Shown: in pieces, positions 6,859-15,362 of the stretch
Numbering within the stretch: position 1 is the first letter of the stretch
Layout: each line of letters opens with the position of its first letter
Source of the DNA: Fulvivirga lutea
GTDB taxonomy: Bacteria > Bacteroidota > Bacteroidia > Cytophagales > Cyclobacteriaceae
Reading direction: 5' to 3'
Assembly (NCBI RefSeq): GCF_017068455.1
Contig: NZ_CP070608.1
Coordinates: 3,019,488 to 3,083,487, forward strand
Length of the DNA stretch: 64,000 nucleotides
The notes under the pieces: generated by a model
What the model was told of the DNA's origin: nothing
The model's database searches: none
The model's input: only the letters and a program-made list of their open reading frames with translations
Position numbers and translations under genes: made by a program

Positions 6859-9264
6859 ATGAAATACATAGTATGCACATGGCTATTTATGGCCGTGCAA
6901 ATTGCTGTAAGCGCACAGGTGCTCACAGTAAAAGACAATTCCGGCAACCCTGTTGAATTAGCTACTGTTGCCAGTAAATCGCCCAATGAGTTTATAACAA
7001 CAGATGAAAACGGCCGAGCTGATATTAGTAAATTAAAAGGTTCTAAAAAAATAGAAATCCGATCGATAGGCTATAAAACAGTGTATACCAATTATGAGGA
7101 ATTACAATTAATGGGCTTTGATGTAACTATGAAAGCATCTACCCTTTCTATGGATGAAATAGTTATTTCTGCGACTAAATGGGAACTCTCAAGTAGTGAA
7201 ACACCTACTAAAATTGTTTCGATTCCTACAGAGGAAATAGTGCTTCAAAACCCACAAACAGCCGCTGATTTGCTAAATGTATCGGGCAAAGTCTTTATTC
7301 AAAAAAGTCAACAAGGTGGTGGCAGTCCCATGATACGAGGGTTTGCCACCAATCGTTTACTGTACACGTTAGATGGCGTGCGAATGAATACCGCCATCTT
7401 CAGAGGTGGAAATATTCAAAATGTAATAAGCCTTGATCCGTTTGCATTGGAAAGCACTGAGGTGTTCTTTGGGCCGGGTTCTGTGATTTACGGTAGTGAT
7501 GCCATTGGAGGTGTCATGAGTTTTCAAACGCTTACACCCCAGCTATCTGAAAGTAACGAAGTAGAGGTGACCGGCAATGCCGTAGTTAGAACTTCCAGTG
7601 CTAACAATGAAAGAACCGGGCATTTAGATGTGAATGTAGGCTGGAATAAATGGGCATTTGTTTCGAGCTTCAGTTCTTGGGATTATGACCACTTGAAGCA
7701 AGGCAGTGATGGGCCTGATGATTACTTAAAGCCGTATTATGTACAAAGGCAAGATTCTTCGGATGTAGTGATAACCCAGGATGATCCTTTATTGCAAATA
7801 CCAACGGCCTATTCGCAAATAAACATGATGCAGAAAGTGCGATTCAAGCCAAATGCACAATGGGATATTCAATATGGCTTTCATTTATCTGAAACATCTT
7901 CATATGGCAGATATGACAGGCACAACAGAGTAAGAAACGGAACGGCCAGATATGCAGAATGGGATTACGGTCCACAGAAATGGATGATGAATAATTTAAC
8001 ACTCACACATCAGGGGCTGACGACCATGTACGATAAAATGAATGTACGCCTGGCCTATCAAAAGTTTGAAGAAAGCAGGATTGATCGTTCTTTAAATAGC
8101 GATACCCGAACCACGCAGACAGAAATGGTAGATGCCTATTCGGTGAACATAGATCTCTTGAAAAACCTGGGTGAGCAACATACCATTAACTATGGAATTG
8201 AGTATGTTTCTAATGAGGTCGAATCTAGCGGATTTGAAACGAATATTAGTACCAATAGCTCCATTGCAAGTACCTCGCGTTACCCTGCGGCTACCTGGGA
8301 ATCATTGGGTGTATACATTAATGAGCAGTTTAAGGTATTTGATGAGCTGTCATTGCAGGCAGGTTTGCGTTACAATCAGTTTATGATAGATGCTACGTTC
8401 GATCAGCAATTTTTCAACTTTCCTTTCAACAATGCTAAGTTGGAAGAGGGATCACTCACAGGAAGTTTAGGAGCTGTTTACAGACCAAATGATAATTGGG
8501 TAATCAGTTCTAATTTTGGAACAGCCTTTCGAGCACCTAATGTGGACGATATAGGCAAAATATTTGATTCTGAGCCGGGAGCCATTACAGTTCCTAATCC
8601 AGATTTAAAAGCAGAATATGCCTATAACTTTGATATTGGAGTTGCTGCCAAAATTGGAGAAGTAGCCAAGATTGATTTAACTGCCTATTATACATTACTG
8701 GATAATGCTTTGGTTCGCAGAAACTTTACTTTAAATGGTAATGATTCCATCATTTATCAGGGGGAATTGAGCCAGGTACAAGCGATACAAAACGCGGCTC
8801 AAGCTCGAGTTTATGGTGTGCAAGCAGGTATTGAATTGAATTTGGCTGATCATTTTCAATTTACATCTGACATCAACTATCAACAGGGTGAAGAAGAGCT
8901 GGATGATGGCTCTACAAGCAGTTCCCGACATGCAGCACCACTATTTGGAACCTCACGACTTAAATTTAATCATGACAAACTAAAACTAGAGTTTTATGCT
9001 TCTTACCAGGGAGAAATTAGTCATGACGACCTTACTGTGGAAGAACAAGGCAAGGATGAAATATACGCCAAAGATTCTGAAGGAAATACCTATGCACCTT
9101 CTTGGTATACTTTAAACTTGAAGGCGATGTTCCCGGTATCTGATAAACTAACGGTAACTGCTGGATTGGAGAATATTACAGATCAACGATATAGGCCCTA
9201 TAGCTCAGGTGTTTCTGCGCCAGGGAGGAACTTTATCCTAGCATTAAGAGCCCGACTTAATTAG
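6859..9264 (+). CDS. TonB-dependent outer membrane receptor
   Basis: 801-residue outer membrane receptor. Domains in order: signal peptide (1-19, ending VSAQ), a carboxypeptidase-like regulatory domain (about 20-95), a plug domain (about 100-225) with GGGSPMIRGFATNRLLYTLDG and VFFGPGSVIYGSDAIGGV, then a 22-strand beta barrel ending in a hydrophobic FILALRARLN. The plug sequence is close to those of haem/haemoglobin or metal receptors of Bacteroidota (RGFATNR, NIQNVISLDPFALE), but the ligand cannot be fixed from sequence. Uptake would need TonB-ExbBD, not present here. It is preceded by a small membrane protein gene and followed by two hairpins. Confidence 0.88.
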   Translation: MKYIVCTWLFMAVQIAVSAQVLTVKDNSGNPVELATVASKSPNEFITTDENGRADISKLKGSKKIEIRSIGYKTVYTNYEELQLMGFDVTMKASTLSMDEIVISATKWELSSSETPTKIVSIPTEEIVLQNPQTAADLLNVSGKVFIQKSQQGGGSPMIRGFATNRLLYTLDGVRMNTAIFRGGNIQNVISLDPFALESTEVFFGPGSVIYGSDAIGGVMSFQTLTPQLSESNEVEVTGNAVVRTSSANNERTGHLDVNVGWNKWAFVSSFSSWDYDHLKQGSDGPDDYLKPYYVQRQDSSDVVITQDDPLLQIPTAYSQINMMQKVRFKPNAQWDIQYGFHLSETSSYGRYDRHNRVRNGTARYAEWDYGPQKWMMNNLTLTHQGLTTMYDKMNVRLAYQKFEESRIDRSLNSDTRTTQTEMVDAYSVNIDLLKNLGEQHTINYGIEYVSNEVESSGFETNISTNSSIASTSRYPAATWESLGVYINEQFKVFDELSLQAGLRYNQFMIDATFDQQFFNFPFNNAKLEEGSLTGSLGAVYRPNDNWVISSNFGTAFRAPNVDDIGKIFDSEPGAITVPNPDLKAEYAYNFDIGVAAKIGEVAKIDLTAYYTLLDNALVRRNFTLNGNDSIIYQGELSQVQAIQNAAQARVYGVQAGIELNLADHFQFTSDINYQQGEEELDDGSTSSSRHAAPLFGTSRLKFNHDKLKLEFYASYQGEISHDDLTVEEQGKDEIYAKDSEGNTYAPSWYTLNLKAMFPVSDKLTVTAGLENITDQRYRPYSSGVSAPGRNFILALRARLN

Positions 9265-9285
9265 TAATAAACAGATAATGAAAGA

Positions 9286-9330
9286 ACCTACGCCTGCTAG
9301 TAATAAGCACCTAGCTTTGCAGGCGTAGGT
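9286..9330 (+). terminator. 12-bp-stem hairpin after the TonB receptor gene
   Basis: ACCTACGCCTGC (9286-9297) pairs perfectly with GCAGGCGTAGGT (9319-9330) around a 21-nt loop, 22 nt after the receptor stop. A run of A rather than T follows, so it is not a classical rho-independent terminator; it may stabilise the 3' end or stop transcription inefficiently. Confidence 0.5.
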
Positions 9331-9430
9331 AAAAACTACTTCATATAGTTTGTTCTCCTTTTGGAAGTAAGCGCTCCACAGGAGGTTAGGTTAAAAATTA
9401 AAAAGGATCAGGGGTGGTCCTTTTTTTTTT
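9320..9430 (+). ncRNA. Possible small RNA or structured leader in the 336-base gap before the kinase gene
   Basis: The gap 9265-9600 holds no convincing gene. After the first hairpin come three more short stems: AACTA/TAGTT (9334-9350), TCC/GGA (9356-9365) and CTCC-ACA-GGAG (9374-9384), then a good terminator ending at 9430. TAGCTTTG at 9312-9319 fits the -7 consensus TAnnTTTG, which would start a transcript of about 105 nt. The GGAGG in the third stem resembles a Shine-Dalgarno core. No known RNA family is recognised. Bases 9431-9600 contain nothing else I can support. Confidence 0.25.
9402..9430 (+). terminator. Rho-independent terminator
   Basis: AAAGGATC (9402-9409) pairs with GGTCCTTT (9416-9423) with one G-T pair and a 6-nt loop, followed by an unbroken T run to 9430. 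This is the clearest plus-strand terminator in the first 10 kb. Confidence 0.75.
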
Positions 9431-9600
9431 GGAATGAATTCTACTTATGCCATTAATGAACTCCTATAGTTACAATGATTTTAATCCTTTTCATTTAAAT
9501 ATTATTGAGAGTCATCCTGATCATAAATTTGTGAAAAGTTTAATAAAATATAAGCTGACAACACTTTTCCCAAAATCAAATTGTATTAGTTTTGTTTGCT

Positions 9601-10230
9601 ATGAACAACAGTTTGCATGTAGCTATTTGCGGTAACATTGGATGTGGAAAAACCACTTTGGCAGCCATGCTGGCCAAACAATTTGGTTGGAAAGCTGAGA
9701 TGGAATCCGTGGAGGATAATCCGTATTTAGAAGACTTTTATGAGGATATGAAACGCTGGTCGTTTCACTTGCAGGTGTATTTTCTCAATAGCAGATTCAA
9801 TCAGATTAAACGAATTCGTGAAAGCGAAACTTCTACCATCCAGGATAGAACTATATATGAAGATGCCTTCATTTTTGCGTCCAATTTGTATGAATCCAAG
9901 CTCATGAATGAGCGAGATTATCGTTGCTACCTGACCCTTTTTGAGTCGATGATTCAGCATGTGCAAGCACCTGACCTACTCATTTACTTAAAGGCCGATA
10001 TTCCAAAACTTGTTGCCCAGATTGAAAAACGAGGTAGAACCTATGAGGAAGCTATTCGAATTGATTACTTAAAAAACTTGAATAAGCGTTACGAAAGCTG
10101 GATTGACGGTTATCAGGATAGCAAGCTCTTGATCATTGACATGAACAAAACAGATTTCGTCAATAAGCCCGAAGATTTCTCAGTAATCGTGAATAGAATA
10201 GATGTGGAAGTAAACGGGTTATTTAGTTAA
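9601..10230 (+). CDS. Deoxynucleoside kinase
   Basis: 209-residue kinase of the dCK/dGK (deoxyadenosine/deoxyguanosine kinase) family, which phosphorylates deoxynucleosides for dNTP salvage. It shows the P-loop GNIGCGKT (11-18), the QDRTIYEDA motif (Asp-Arg and Glu for deoxyribose binding) and a LID segment RGRTYE with arginines for phosphate transfer. The start is taken at ATG 9601, because the three codons upstream (from TTG 9592) add nothing family-like. The stop shares TTAA at 10227-10230 with the convergent lipoprotein gene. Which base it prefers cannot be read from sequence. Confidence 0.88.
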   Translation: MNNSLHVAICGNIGCGKTTLAAMLAKQFGWKAEMESVEDNPYLEDFYEDMKRWSFHLQVYFLNSRFNQIKRIRESETSTIQDRTIYEDAFIFASNLYESKLMNERDYRCYLTLFESMIQHVQAPDLLIYLKADIPKLVAQIEKRGRTYEEAIRIDYLKNLNKRYESWIDGYQDSKLLIIDMNKTDFVNKPEDFSVIVNRIDVEVNGLFS

Positions 10231-11018
10231 TTATCCAAAGCCCCATCATCTACCCAACAGGCAATTAGATCAATTTCTGCTTGTGATAAATCAGGCCTAC
10301 TAGCTGGCGGCATATTACCACTCTGAGTCCGGCTTTTAATGGCGTCTGCCCTACTTTGAACATTTGACAATTCACTATAATCTGGTAAAGATGCCCTGCT
10401 TCCATCGTGGCACTGACTCAGAACACAATTGGCTTGAATAATTTCTTTTACCTGGCCCGCCCATGACGTACCTGATGGTACCGTTATCTCTGATGTTACT
10501 TCACATCCTGAATCGTCTGTTACTGAAACTGTGTAACTCCCTTGTGCCAAACCATTGAAAGTATTATCCGCGCTTTCTACTCCATCCAGAAAATAGGTAA
10601 TACCACTTCCACTAGCCGTTATTTCAACAGAACCATTGGATGTGTTGCACCCTGAACTAGTCGCACTTATTTCATCAATGGTTAAATCAGATCCTGCTGC
10701 ACTGATTAAAATATTCAAATCATCTGTACAACCACTGGCATCAATAACTTGAATATCATAGAAACCTGGACTCAAGCCATCTATAAATGTATTTTGAATA
10801 ACATTCCTTCTAAGCTGTATTTCAAAAGGTTCCTTACCACCCGTAATAGCCACTTCAATAGTACCATCGCTGGCATTGCAGCTTGTTGCATCTGTTGTGC
10901 TTACTAAACTCAAGGTTGGGCCTTCCTGCGTACAGTCAACGGCAGGAGCAGGATCATCTGAACTATCAGAGCATGAGTAAATTATTAAGGCCAAACATAT
11001 AAATTGAGCAGCTTTCAT
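10227..11018 (-). CDS. Lipoprotein with SprB-like repeats and a C-terminal cytochrome-c-like domain (CX4CH)
   Basis: 263 residues. Signal with lipobox IYSC (Cys16). Residues 33-180 hold two SprB-like repeats, each with a Cys near the start (CNASDGT, CNTSNGS) and an ending such as GFYDIQVIDASGC or GSYTVSVTDDSGC. Residues about 185-263 look like a small cytochrome c domain: IIQANCVLSQCHDGS gives a CX4CH motif (Cys198, Cys203, His204) instead of CXXCH, and SGNMPP offers Met236 as sixth ligand. Similar C-terminal domains occur in Bacteroidota surface proteins. If haem binds, it is an electron-transfer lipoprotein; otherwise the cysteines may form disulfides. The 3' end overlaps the convergent kinase gene by 4 nt. 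Confidence 0.75.
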   Translation of the reverse strand: MKAAQFICLALIIYSCSDSSDDPAPAVDCTQEGPTLSLVSTTDATSCNASDGTIEVAITGGKEPFEIQLRRNVIQNTFIDGLSPGFYDIQVIDASGCTDDLNILISAAGSDLTIDEISATSSGCNTSNGSVEITASGSGITYFLDGVESADNTFNGLAQGSYTVSVTDDSGCEVTSEITVPSGTSWAGQVKEIIQANCVLSQCHDGSRASLPDYSELSNVQSRADAIKSRTQSGNMPPASRPDLSQAEIDLIACWVDDGALDN

Positions 11019-11026
11019 TCTAATAA

Positions 11027-11041
11027 ATGTTTAAACATTAA
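11027..11041. promoter_or_regulatory. Palindrome ATGTTTAAACAT, possible operator
   Basis: Perfect 12-bp palindrome (11027-11038) extended to TTAAACATTAA (11031-11041), lying just upstream of the lipoprotein start at 11018. The same 11-mer occurs twice before the RND efflux operon (35645-35655 and 35663-35673). Confidence 0.3.
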
Positions 11042-11144
11042 GTTAATTAATTATTGGCAGCTTATTACTTAAAAGTATAACAAATCATTTCTCTGACTGA
11101 CAAAACTCATTATTTGAAAATAACACATTTTGTATTTTTATGTT

Positions 11145-11906
11145 ATGAAAATTGAAAAGATAATATGCGCAGTAGATGCCTCTAACAGCTCAAAACAAGC
11201 GTTAGCATTTGCCAATAAACTTGCAACCAAGTTTAGCGCCCAACTTTCAGTGGTACATATTTTTCCTGCCGAATTACGCATGAAAAATGAATTCAAGGAG
11301 CATGTGATTGAAGAGATTAATACCTGGCTGAATGGTTTGTTGAAATCTCCAATCATTCATCTTGATGGCATTATTTCAGAGGAACTTCAAAAATTAAGCA
11401 AGTCGAATGATTTATTAGTGATGGGACTCAGAGGTTCTAATCATTCTTCGCGCTATTATGGCAGTAATGCAGCCCAGGTTATTCAAACAGCTTCATGCCC
11501 TGTATTCTTAATACCTGATGCTGAAACAGATTTTCATTTTAAAAAGATTGTCTTTGCTTCAGACTTTAAAGATATAGTGAGAGATGAAAACTTAGAGGCT
11601 TTACGCGATTTAGCAGATCATCAAAAAGCCGAATTACATCTGCTTCATGTTTCTGGAAATACAGTGTTAGATACAGAAGAAGGTGACGAGGCTATTGAAT
11701 TACACGCTATCTTTAAAGATATTAACCATGCTTTTTTTGTGGTTGAAGAGCAGGACATCGTTAAAGGAATTCAAAAGCATATAAAGGATAATAAAATTGA
11801 CCTATTGGCCATTATGCCAAGAAAAACAACAAAATTAGCACATACATTGAGTCAGGCAATAATCAATGAAACTGAAAGTATTCCTATCTTCTCATTTCAC
11901 GCTTAG
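11145..11906 (+). CDS. Tandem-domain universal stress protein
   Basis: 253 residues with two Usp domains in tandem. The first begins KIICAVDASNSSKQALAFA and ends with LLVMGLRGSNHSSRYYGSNA...CPVFLIP, the nucleotide-binding-type GxxGx9GS/N pattern in the MGLRGSNHSS region. The second begins KKIVFASDFKDI and ends DLLAIMPRKT, with a less conserved nucleotide site. The start is ATG 11145; the upstream TTG at 11130 is not needed, and a short out-of-frame ATG at 11140 is ignored. It is cytoplasmic. The MBL-fold RNA hydrolase gene follows after 3 nt, so the two almost certainly share a transcript, perhaps for stress or low-oxygen RNA turnover. Confidence 0.85.
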   Translation: MKIEKIICAVDASNSSKQALAFANKLATKFSAQLSVVHIFPAELRMKNEFKEHVIEEINTWLNGLLKSPIIHLDGIISEELQKLSKSNDLLVMGLRGSNHSSRYYGSNAAQVIQTASCPVFLIPDAETDFHFKKIVFASDFKDIVRDENLEALRDLADHQKAELHLLHVSGNTVLDTEEGDEAIELHAIFKDINHAFFVVEEQDIVKGIQKHIKDNKIDLLAIMPRKTTKLAHTLSQAIINETESIPIFSFHA

Positions 11907-11909
11907 CAC

Positions 11910-13310
11910 ATGAATGTTAGAGTTAAGTTTTTAGGCGCAGCTCAAACAGTAACCGGCTCCAAATATTTATTTGAAGTAGATAACTTTACTTTTTTAGTCG
12001 ATTGTGGGCTTTTTCAGGGTCTTAAACCATATCGATTAAGGAACTGGGATGAGTTTCCGCATGATGTTTCATCTATTGATGCAGTTGTATTAACTCATGC
12101 CCATATAGATCATTCAGGATACCTACCCAGATTAGTAAAACAAGGTTTCAATGGCCCTATTTATTGTACCGAAGCTACCGCTGGCCTGCTGGAAATTCTG
12201 CTTTTAGATGCAGCCAAACTTCAGGAAGAAGAAGCTGAATTTGCCAGAAAAAAAGGTTATTCGAAACACACAGTCCCAGAGCCACTCTTCACCACAGAAA
12301 ATGCCGAACAAGCACTATCATTGGTGACCACCGTTGGTTATGAGCAAGACTTTAAAATTCACGATAATGTGCAAGTTACCTTTAGAAATGCCGGCCATAT
12401 TTTGGGAAGTGCTTTTGTAGAGTTGCTTTTGAATGGAATTCAGATGACCAAGAAAATTGTACTCTCGGGCGATTTAGGGCGTTTCAATCAGCCACTTCTA
12501 TCCTCTCCAGAGCAGGTACATAATGCTGACATCCTATTTATTGAATCAACTTACGGAGATCGTTCCAATGATATCGTTGACATTGAAGAGCAATTGAAAG
12601 AGAAGATTACAAAAGGACTGGATGAAGGTGGATGTATACTCATACCGTCTTTTGCTGTTGGACGAACGCAGCTAATACTGTATTATCTGCAAAGGCTTCA
12701 GAGTGAGGGCAGCATACCTAACGTACCTGTTTATATTGATAGCCCAATGGCTATTAGTGCCACAAACCTGTATAGCAAATACCCTGATTACCACACGCTT
12801 TCTCCTTCAGATTTCAAAGGAAATGGTTTGTTTGATTATCCAACTGTTCATTATTACCGATCTCAGGAGTCATCTGTGATATTAAATGATATTTCTTCTA
12901 ATGCAATAATTATATCTGCCAGTGGTATGTGTACCGGAGGAAGAATACTGCATCATTTATTTCACCGACTAGGAAGAAAAAATGATACGCTCCTATTTGT
13001 AGGGTATCAAGCAGAAGGTACGAGAGGTAGAAGAATCTTAGAAGGTGAGCCAACGAGCAGAATCTTTGGAATCGATGTAGAAGTAAAATGCCATATAGAT
13101 ATTGTAACCGGCCTTTCCGCTCATGCCGATAAGAATGAATTACACCAATGGCTCGAAACTTTAGAATCGCCTCCTAAAATGACTTTTATAGTGCATGGTG
13201 AGGCAGAGAGCTCATTAGCATTAGCTCATTATCTAAGAATAGATAAACAATGGGACAATGTGTATGTGCCTAATTATTTAGAATCATTTGAGGTTTTTCG
13301 CGGTATATAG
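11910..13310 (+). CDS. MBL-fold beta-CASP RNA metallo-hydrolase (CPSF-like)
   Basis: 466-residue metallo-beta-lactamase/beta-CASP nuclease with all domains. Zinc ligands: HAHIDH (63-68), NAGHILGSA (next His), SGDLGR (Asp). The beta-CASP part contains IPSFAVGRTQ, IDSPMA and ASGMCTGGRILHH, and the C-terminal RMMBL part has GLSAHAD and FIVHGE. This set is shared with CPSF73/YsmA-like RNA nucleases, so it should be an active RNase in the cytoplasm. It sits 3 nt after the universal stress protein gene, which suggests joint expression. The preferred RNA is unknown. Confidence 0.9.
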   Translation: MNVRVKFLGAAQTVTGSKYLFEVDNFTFLVDCGLFQGLKPYRLRNWDEFPHDVSSIDAVVLTHAHIDHSGYLPRLVKQGFNGPIYCTEATAGLLEILLLDAAKLQEEEAEFARKKGYSKHTVPEPLFTTENAEQALSLVTTVGYEQDFKIHDNVQVTFRNAGHILGSAFVELLLNGIQMTKKIVLSGDLGRFNQPLLSSPEQVHNADILFIESTYGDRSNDIVDIEEQLKEKITKGLDEGGCILIPSFAVGRTQLILYYLQRLQSEGSIPNVPVYIDSPMAISATNLYSKYPDYHTLSPSDFKGNGLFDYPTVHYYRSQESSVILNDISSNAIIISASGMCTGGRILHHLFHRLGRKNDTLLFVGYQAEGTRGRRILEGEPTSRIFGIDVEVKCHIDIVTGLSAHADKNELHQWLETLESPPKMTFIVHGEAESSLALAHYLRIDKQWDNVYVPNYLESFEVFRGI

Positions 13311-13325
13311 CTGCTAAAAACAAAA

Positions 13326-13356
13326 TGCCCCGTGAAGAACCTAGCTTCAGGGGGCA
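13326..13356. terminator. Hairpin between convergent operons
   Basis: TGCCCC-G-TGAAG pairs with CTTCA-G-GGGGCA around a 7-nt loop (12-bp stem with one G-G mismatch), 15 nt after the RNA hydrolase stop. No T run follows, so it may act as a transcript-end stabiliser. The rest of 13311-13482 shows nothing else. Confidence 0.5.
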
Positions 13357-13482
13357 AATCGTTGTCTATAGTTGGCTTATGATTCAAATGTAATAGCAAA
13401 TACCTTAACTGCTAAACCCAAACCGACCAACCTACTTTTTTACCGATAAGTTGCAGCATTCTCTGACGAATGGATAATTGGT

Positions 13483-13671
13483 CTATTTAATTGTATCGGA
13501 TTTAATGCTTTTTGAACTATCCTTTTCAAGTATCTCATCCTGAATACGCTCCTTTAGCTGGGATTTTGAGCCTGGAAATGTGGTTTTGGAGGAAATATCG
13601 TAACCTATATAGATCATGATTCCGAAAAAGATTAAAGCAAATACCAGAAAGATTTTTTTATTGCGGTTCAT
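13483..13671 (-). CDS. Small single-pass membrane protein at the end of the MoxR-type operon
   Basis: 62 residues: a short basic N-terminus (MNRNKK), one membrane segment (about 7-25), then a charged tail rich in Lys, Ser, Asp and Glu. I recognise no family. Its start overlaps the stop of the preceding 564-residue gene by 4 nt (13668-13671), the same coupling seen through the operon, which supports it as a real gene. It may be a small subunit or stabiliser of the membrane complex encoded upstream. Predicted topology is N-in with the tail in the periplasm; this is inference. Confidence 0.65.
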   Translation of the reverse strand: MNRNKKIFLVFALIFFGIMIYIGYDISSKTTFPGSKSQLKERIQDEILEKDSSKSIKSDTIK

Positions 13672-15362
13672 CTTAATTTAGGCTCAAGCCACAAATATCC
13701 CATACTTACTAGAAACAACAATAAAAACCACCATTTGGATATCAGTTTTTTCACTTCGCGTTCTTTGGCTGCGTAATCATTTATAGAATTGAAATAAGAT
13801 GCATTCAATATTAGTGTTTGATAGTTCTTTACTGAACTCCATTCATCTTGTTGAAAAACATACTGCCACTTACTCTCAGGTTTATCACTTAACACGATGT
13901 TATTCCACCCAGCTTTCCGAGGCCATATCGTTGTTTGCCAGCGGTCATCAATAAACTCATGCTGTCTGAAAGTTAATCTCACACTGTCGAATGCAACCTT
14001 AGGAGCGCCATTGTTTATAACCCATAGTTTATTTGGTTCATCCAAATAAACCAACTGACTCTCAATAGTTAGTGGACTCATTTGCTTGTAAATGAATTTA
14101 CTCAAAATTTTATCCCAGAGAAGTTGATATTGGGTTTCATTTCCATTTAAAGATAATTTGAAGGTATTAATGATTGATAGTATTCCCACTTTACCAAGTC
14201 CTAGCGGTTGAGATAGGTTGAAACAAACATCATTAATCGAAAGGTGGCATTCACTCAACGGTTGATTTGAATTAATTCCGACAATAGATTCAATTTCTAC
14301 ACTTTCTTTACCCAGCTGCATGGTCTGTTTATCATCCTCTAACTTGTTAAAAGAGGCATTTATCCAGTCTGGGATTTTGTCTGAGGCGTTAGAAGCCAAT
14401 AAAAGTAAACCAAGGCCTCGCTCCTTTACTTGCTTTTCAATATTTAATCGCTCATTTCTGCTTAGACTGAAAAAGTCATTAGCTGGAATTATTAATACAT
14501 CAAATTCACCTAACAAGGACTCTGACAAGTATGGAAGCTTATCAAACTCGAATCCTGAATTTTCATGGCGATATCGGTCTGTGGTAATTTTTGATCGAAC
14601 AAATACCCGATGTCCTTGCGCTATCAAATGATTTTTCAAAAATTTGGTCTCAAAAGTTGGATGATCATTGAGTATTAAAACATCTGATTTATCTGGCTGA
14701 TAAACTATAACAGGAAGTTGCTCCAACTGTATTACTGTATTCTCGGCTTCCGCAGTTATATTCAGCAAAGTTTTGCCTGACACTAAAGGTTTGTAATTGA
14801 GAGTTACTGCTTTGATCGAGTCTTTCTGAACCATTACCGAATCTACCACACCTCCTAACATCGAAAGCTTGAGCCAAGTATTTTCTAGCTGATTTACTCT
14901 TAACTGAACAACCTGATTTTCACCCAAAATAACCTCGCTTTGATGGCAAACATCGATTATACCATTGGGAATCTCTGCTGCGATAAAATCTACTTTTTTA
15001 CCTTTTAATTTGTACAAATCGTACTCAGGAATGCCATAACCGTTGACAATGACATGATTGGTTAAGTCCGATGTTCTGATTGTATCTGACCATTCAATAA
15101 ACTTATTATTGGGATACTTGACCCTTAAACTATCTACTTTGTTTGCCTCTTTGGTTGTGATAATGATAGTATCAGCATCTACTTCTGAAAAGTAATATGG
15201 CTCCAGGTAAAGCAAGACAATGCTTATGAGTGCCACAACTGTTGCTACCAATCTTGAAAGGTACAACCGTCCATTTTTCGACTCAAGGAAAACAAGCACT
15301 GCTAAAAGAGCCAACAGAGTTGGAACGACATACCACCACAAATCAGCATTCAAAACACCCAT
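13668..15362 (-). CDS. Large membrane protein with amidotransferase-like domain, MoxR/BatA operon
   Basis: 564 residues. Two membrane segments near the N-terminus (about 9-25 and 34-52), a large periplasmic region, and a last segment near the C-terminus (WWFLLLFLVSMGYLWLEP). The middle holds an alpha/beta part beginning SDVLILNDHPTFETKFL and continuing with GEFDVLIIPANDFFSLS, resembling the class-I glutamine-amidotransferase-like fold found in BatA-associated proteins, without an obvious catalytic Cys. Similar long proteins accompany MoxR, DUF58 and BatA genes. It probably belongs to an envelope complex assembled by the MoxR ATPase. Start and stop overlap neighbours by 1 and 4 nt. Confidence 0.7.
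   Translation of the reverse strand: MGVLNADLWWYVVPTLLALLAVLVFLESKNGRLYLSRLVATVVALISIVLLYLEPYYFSEVDADTIIITTKEANKVDSLRVKYPNNKFIEWSDTIRTSDLTNHVIVNGYGIPEYDLYKLKGKKVDFIAAEIPNGIIDVCHQSEVILGENQVVQLRVNQLENTWLKLSMLGGVVDSVMVQKDSIKAVTLNYKPLVSGKTLLNITAEAENTVIQLEQLPVIVYQPDKSDVLILNDHPTFETKFLKNHLIAQGHRVFVRSKITTDRYRHENSGFEFDKLPYLSESLLGEFDVLIIPANDFFSLSRNERLNIEKQVKERGLGLLLLASNASDKIPDWINASFNKLEDDKQTMQLGKESVEIESIVGINSNQPLSECHLSINDVCFNLSQPLGLGKVGILSIINTFKLSLNGNETQYQLLWDKILSKFIYKQMSPLTIESQLVYLDEPNKLWVINNGAPKVAFDSVRLTFRQHEFIDDRWQTTIWPRKAGWNNIVLSDKPESKWQYVFQQDEWSSVKNYQTLILNASYFNSINDYAAKEREVKKLISKWWFLLLFLVSMGYLWLEPKLR

Noticed and set aside
9592-9600. Upstream TTG start for the deoxynucleoside kinase
   Set aside because: Adds only three non-conserved codons; ATG 9601 gives the normal N-terminus close to the P-loop.
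9447-9635. 62-codon open frame between the terminator and the deoxynucleoside kinase
   Set aside because: It overlaps the kinase start by 35 bases, has no family-like sequence, and lies after a terminator in an AT-rich gap; it looks like chance.
11130-11144. Upstream TTG start for the universal stress protein
   Set aside because: Adds five non-conserved residues; ATG 11145 begins the Usp fold directly.
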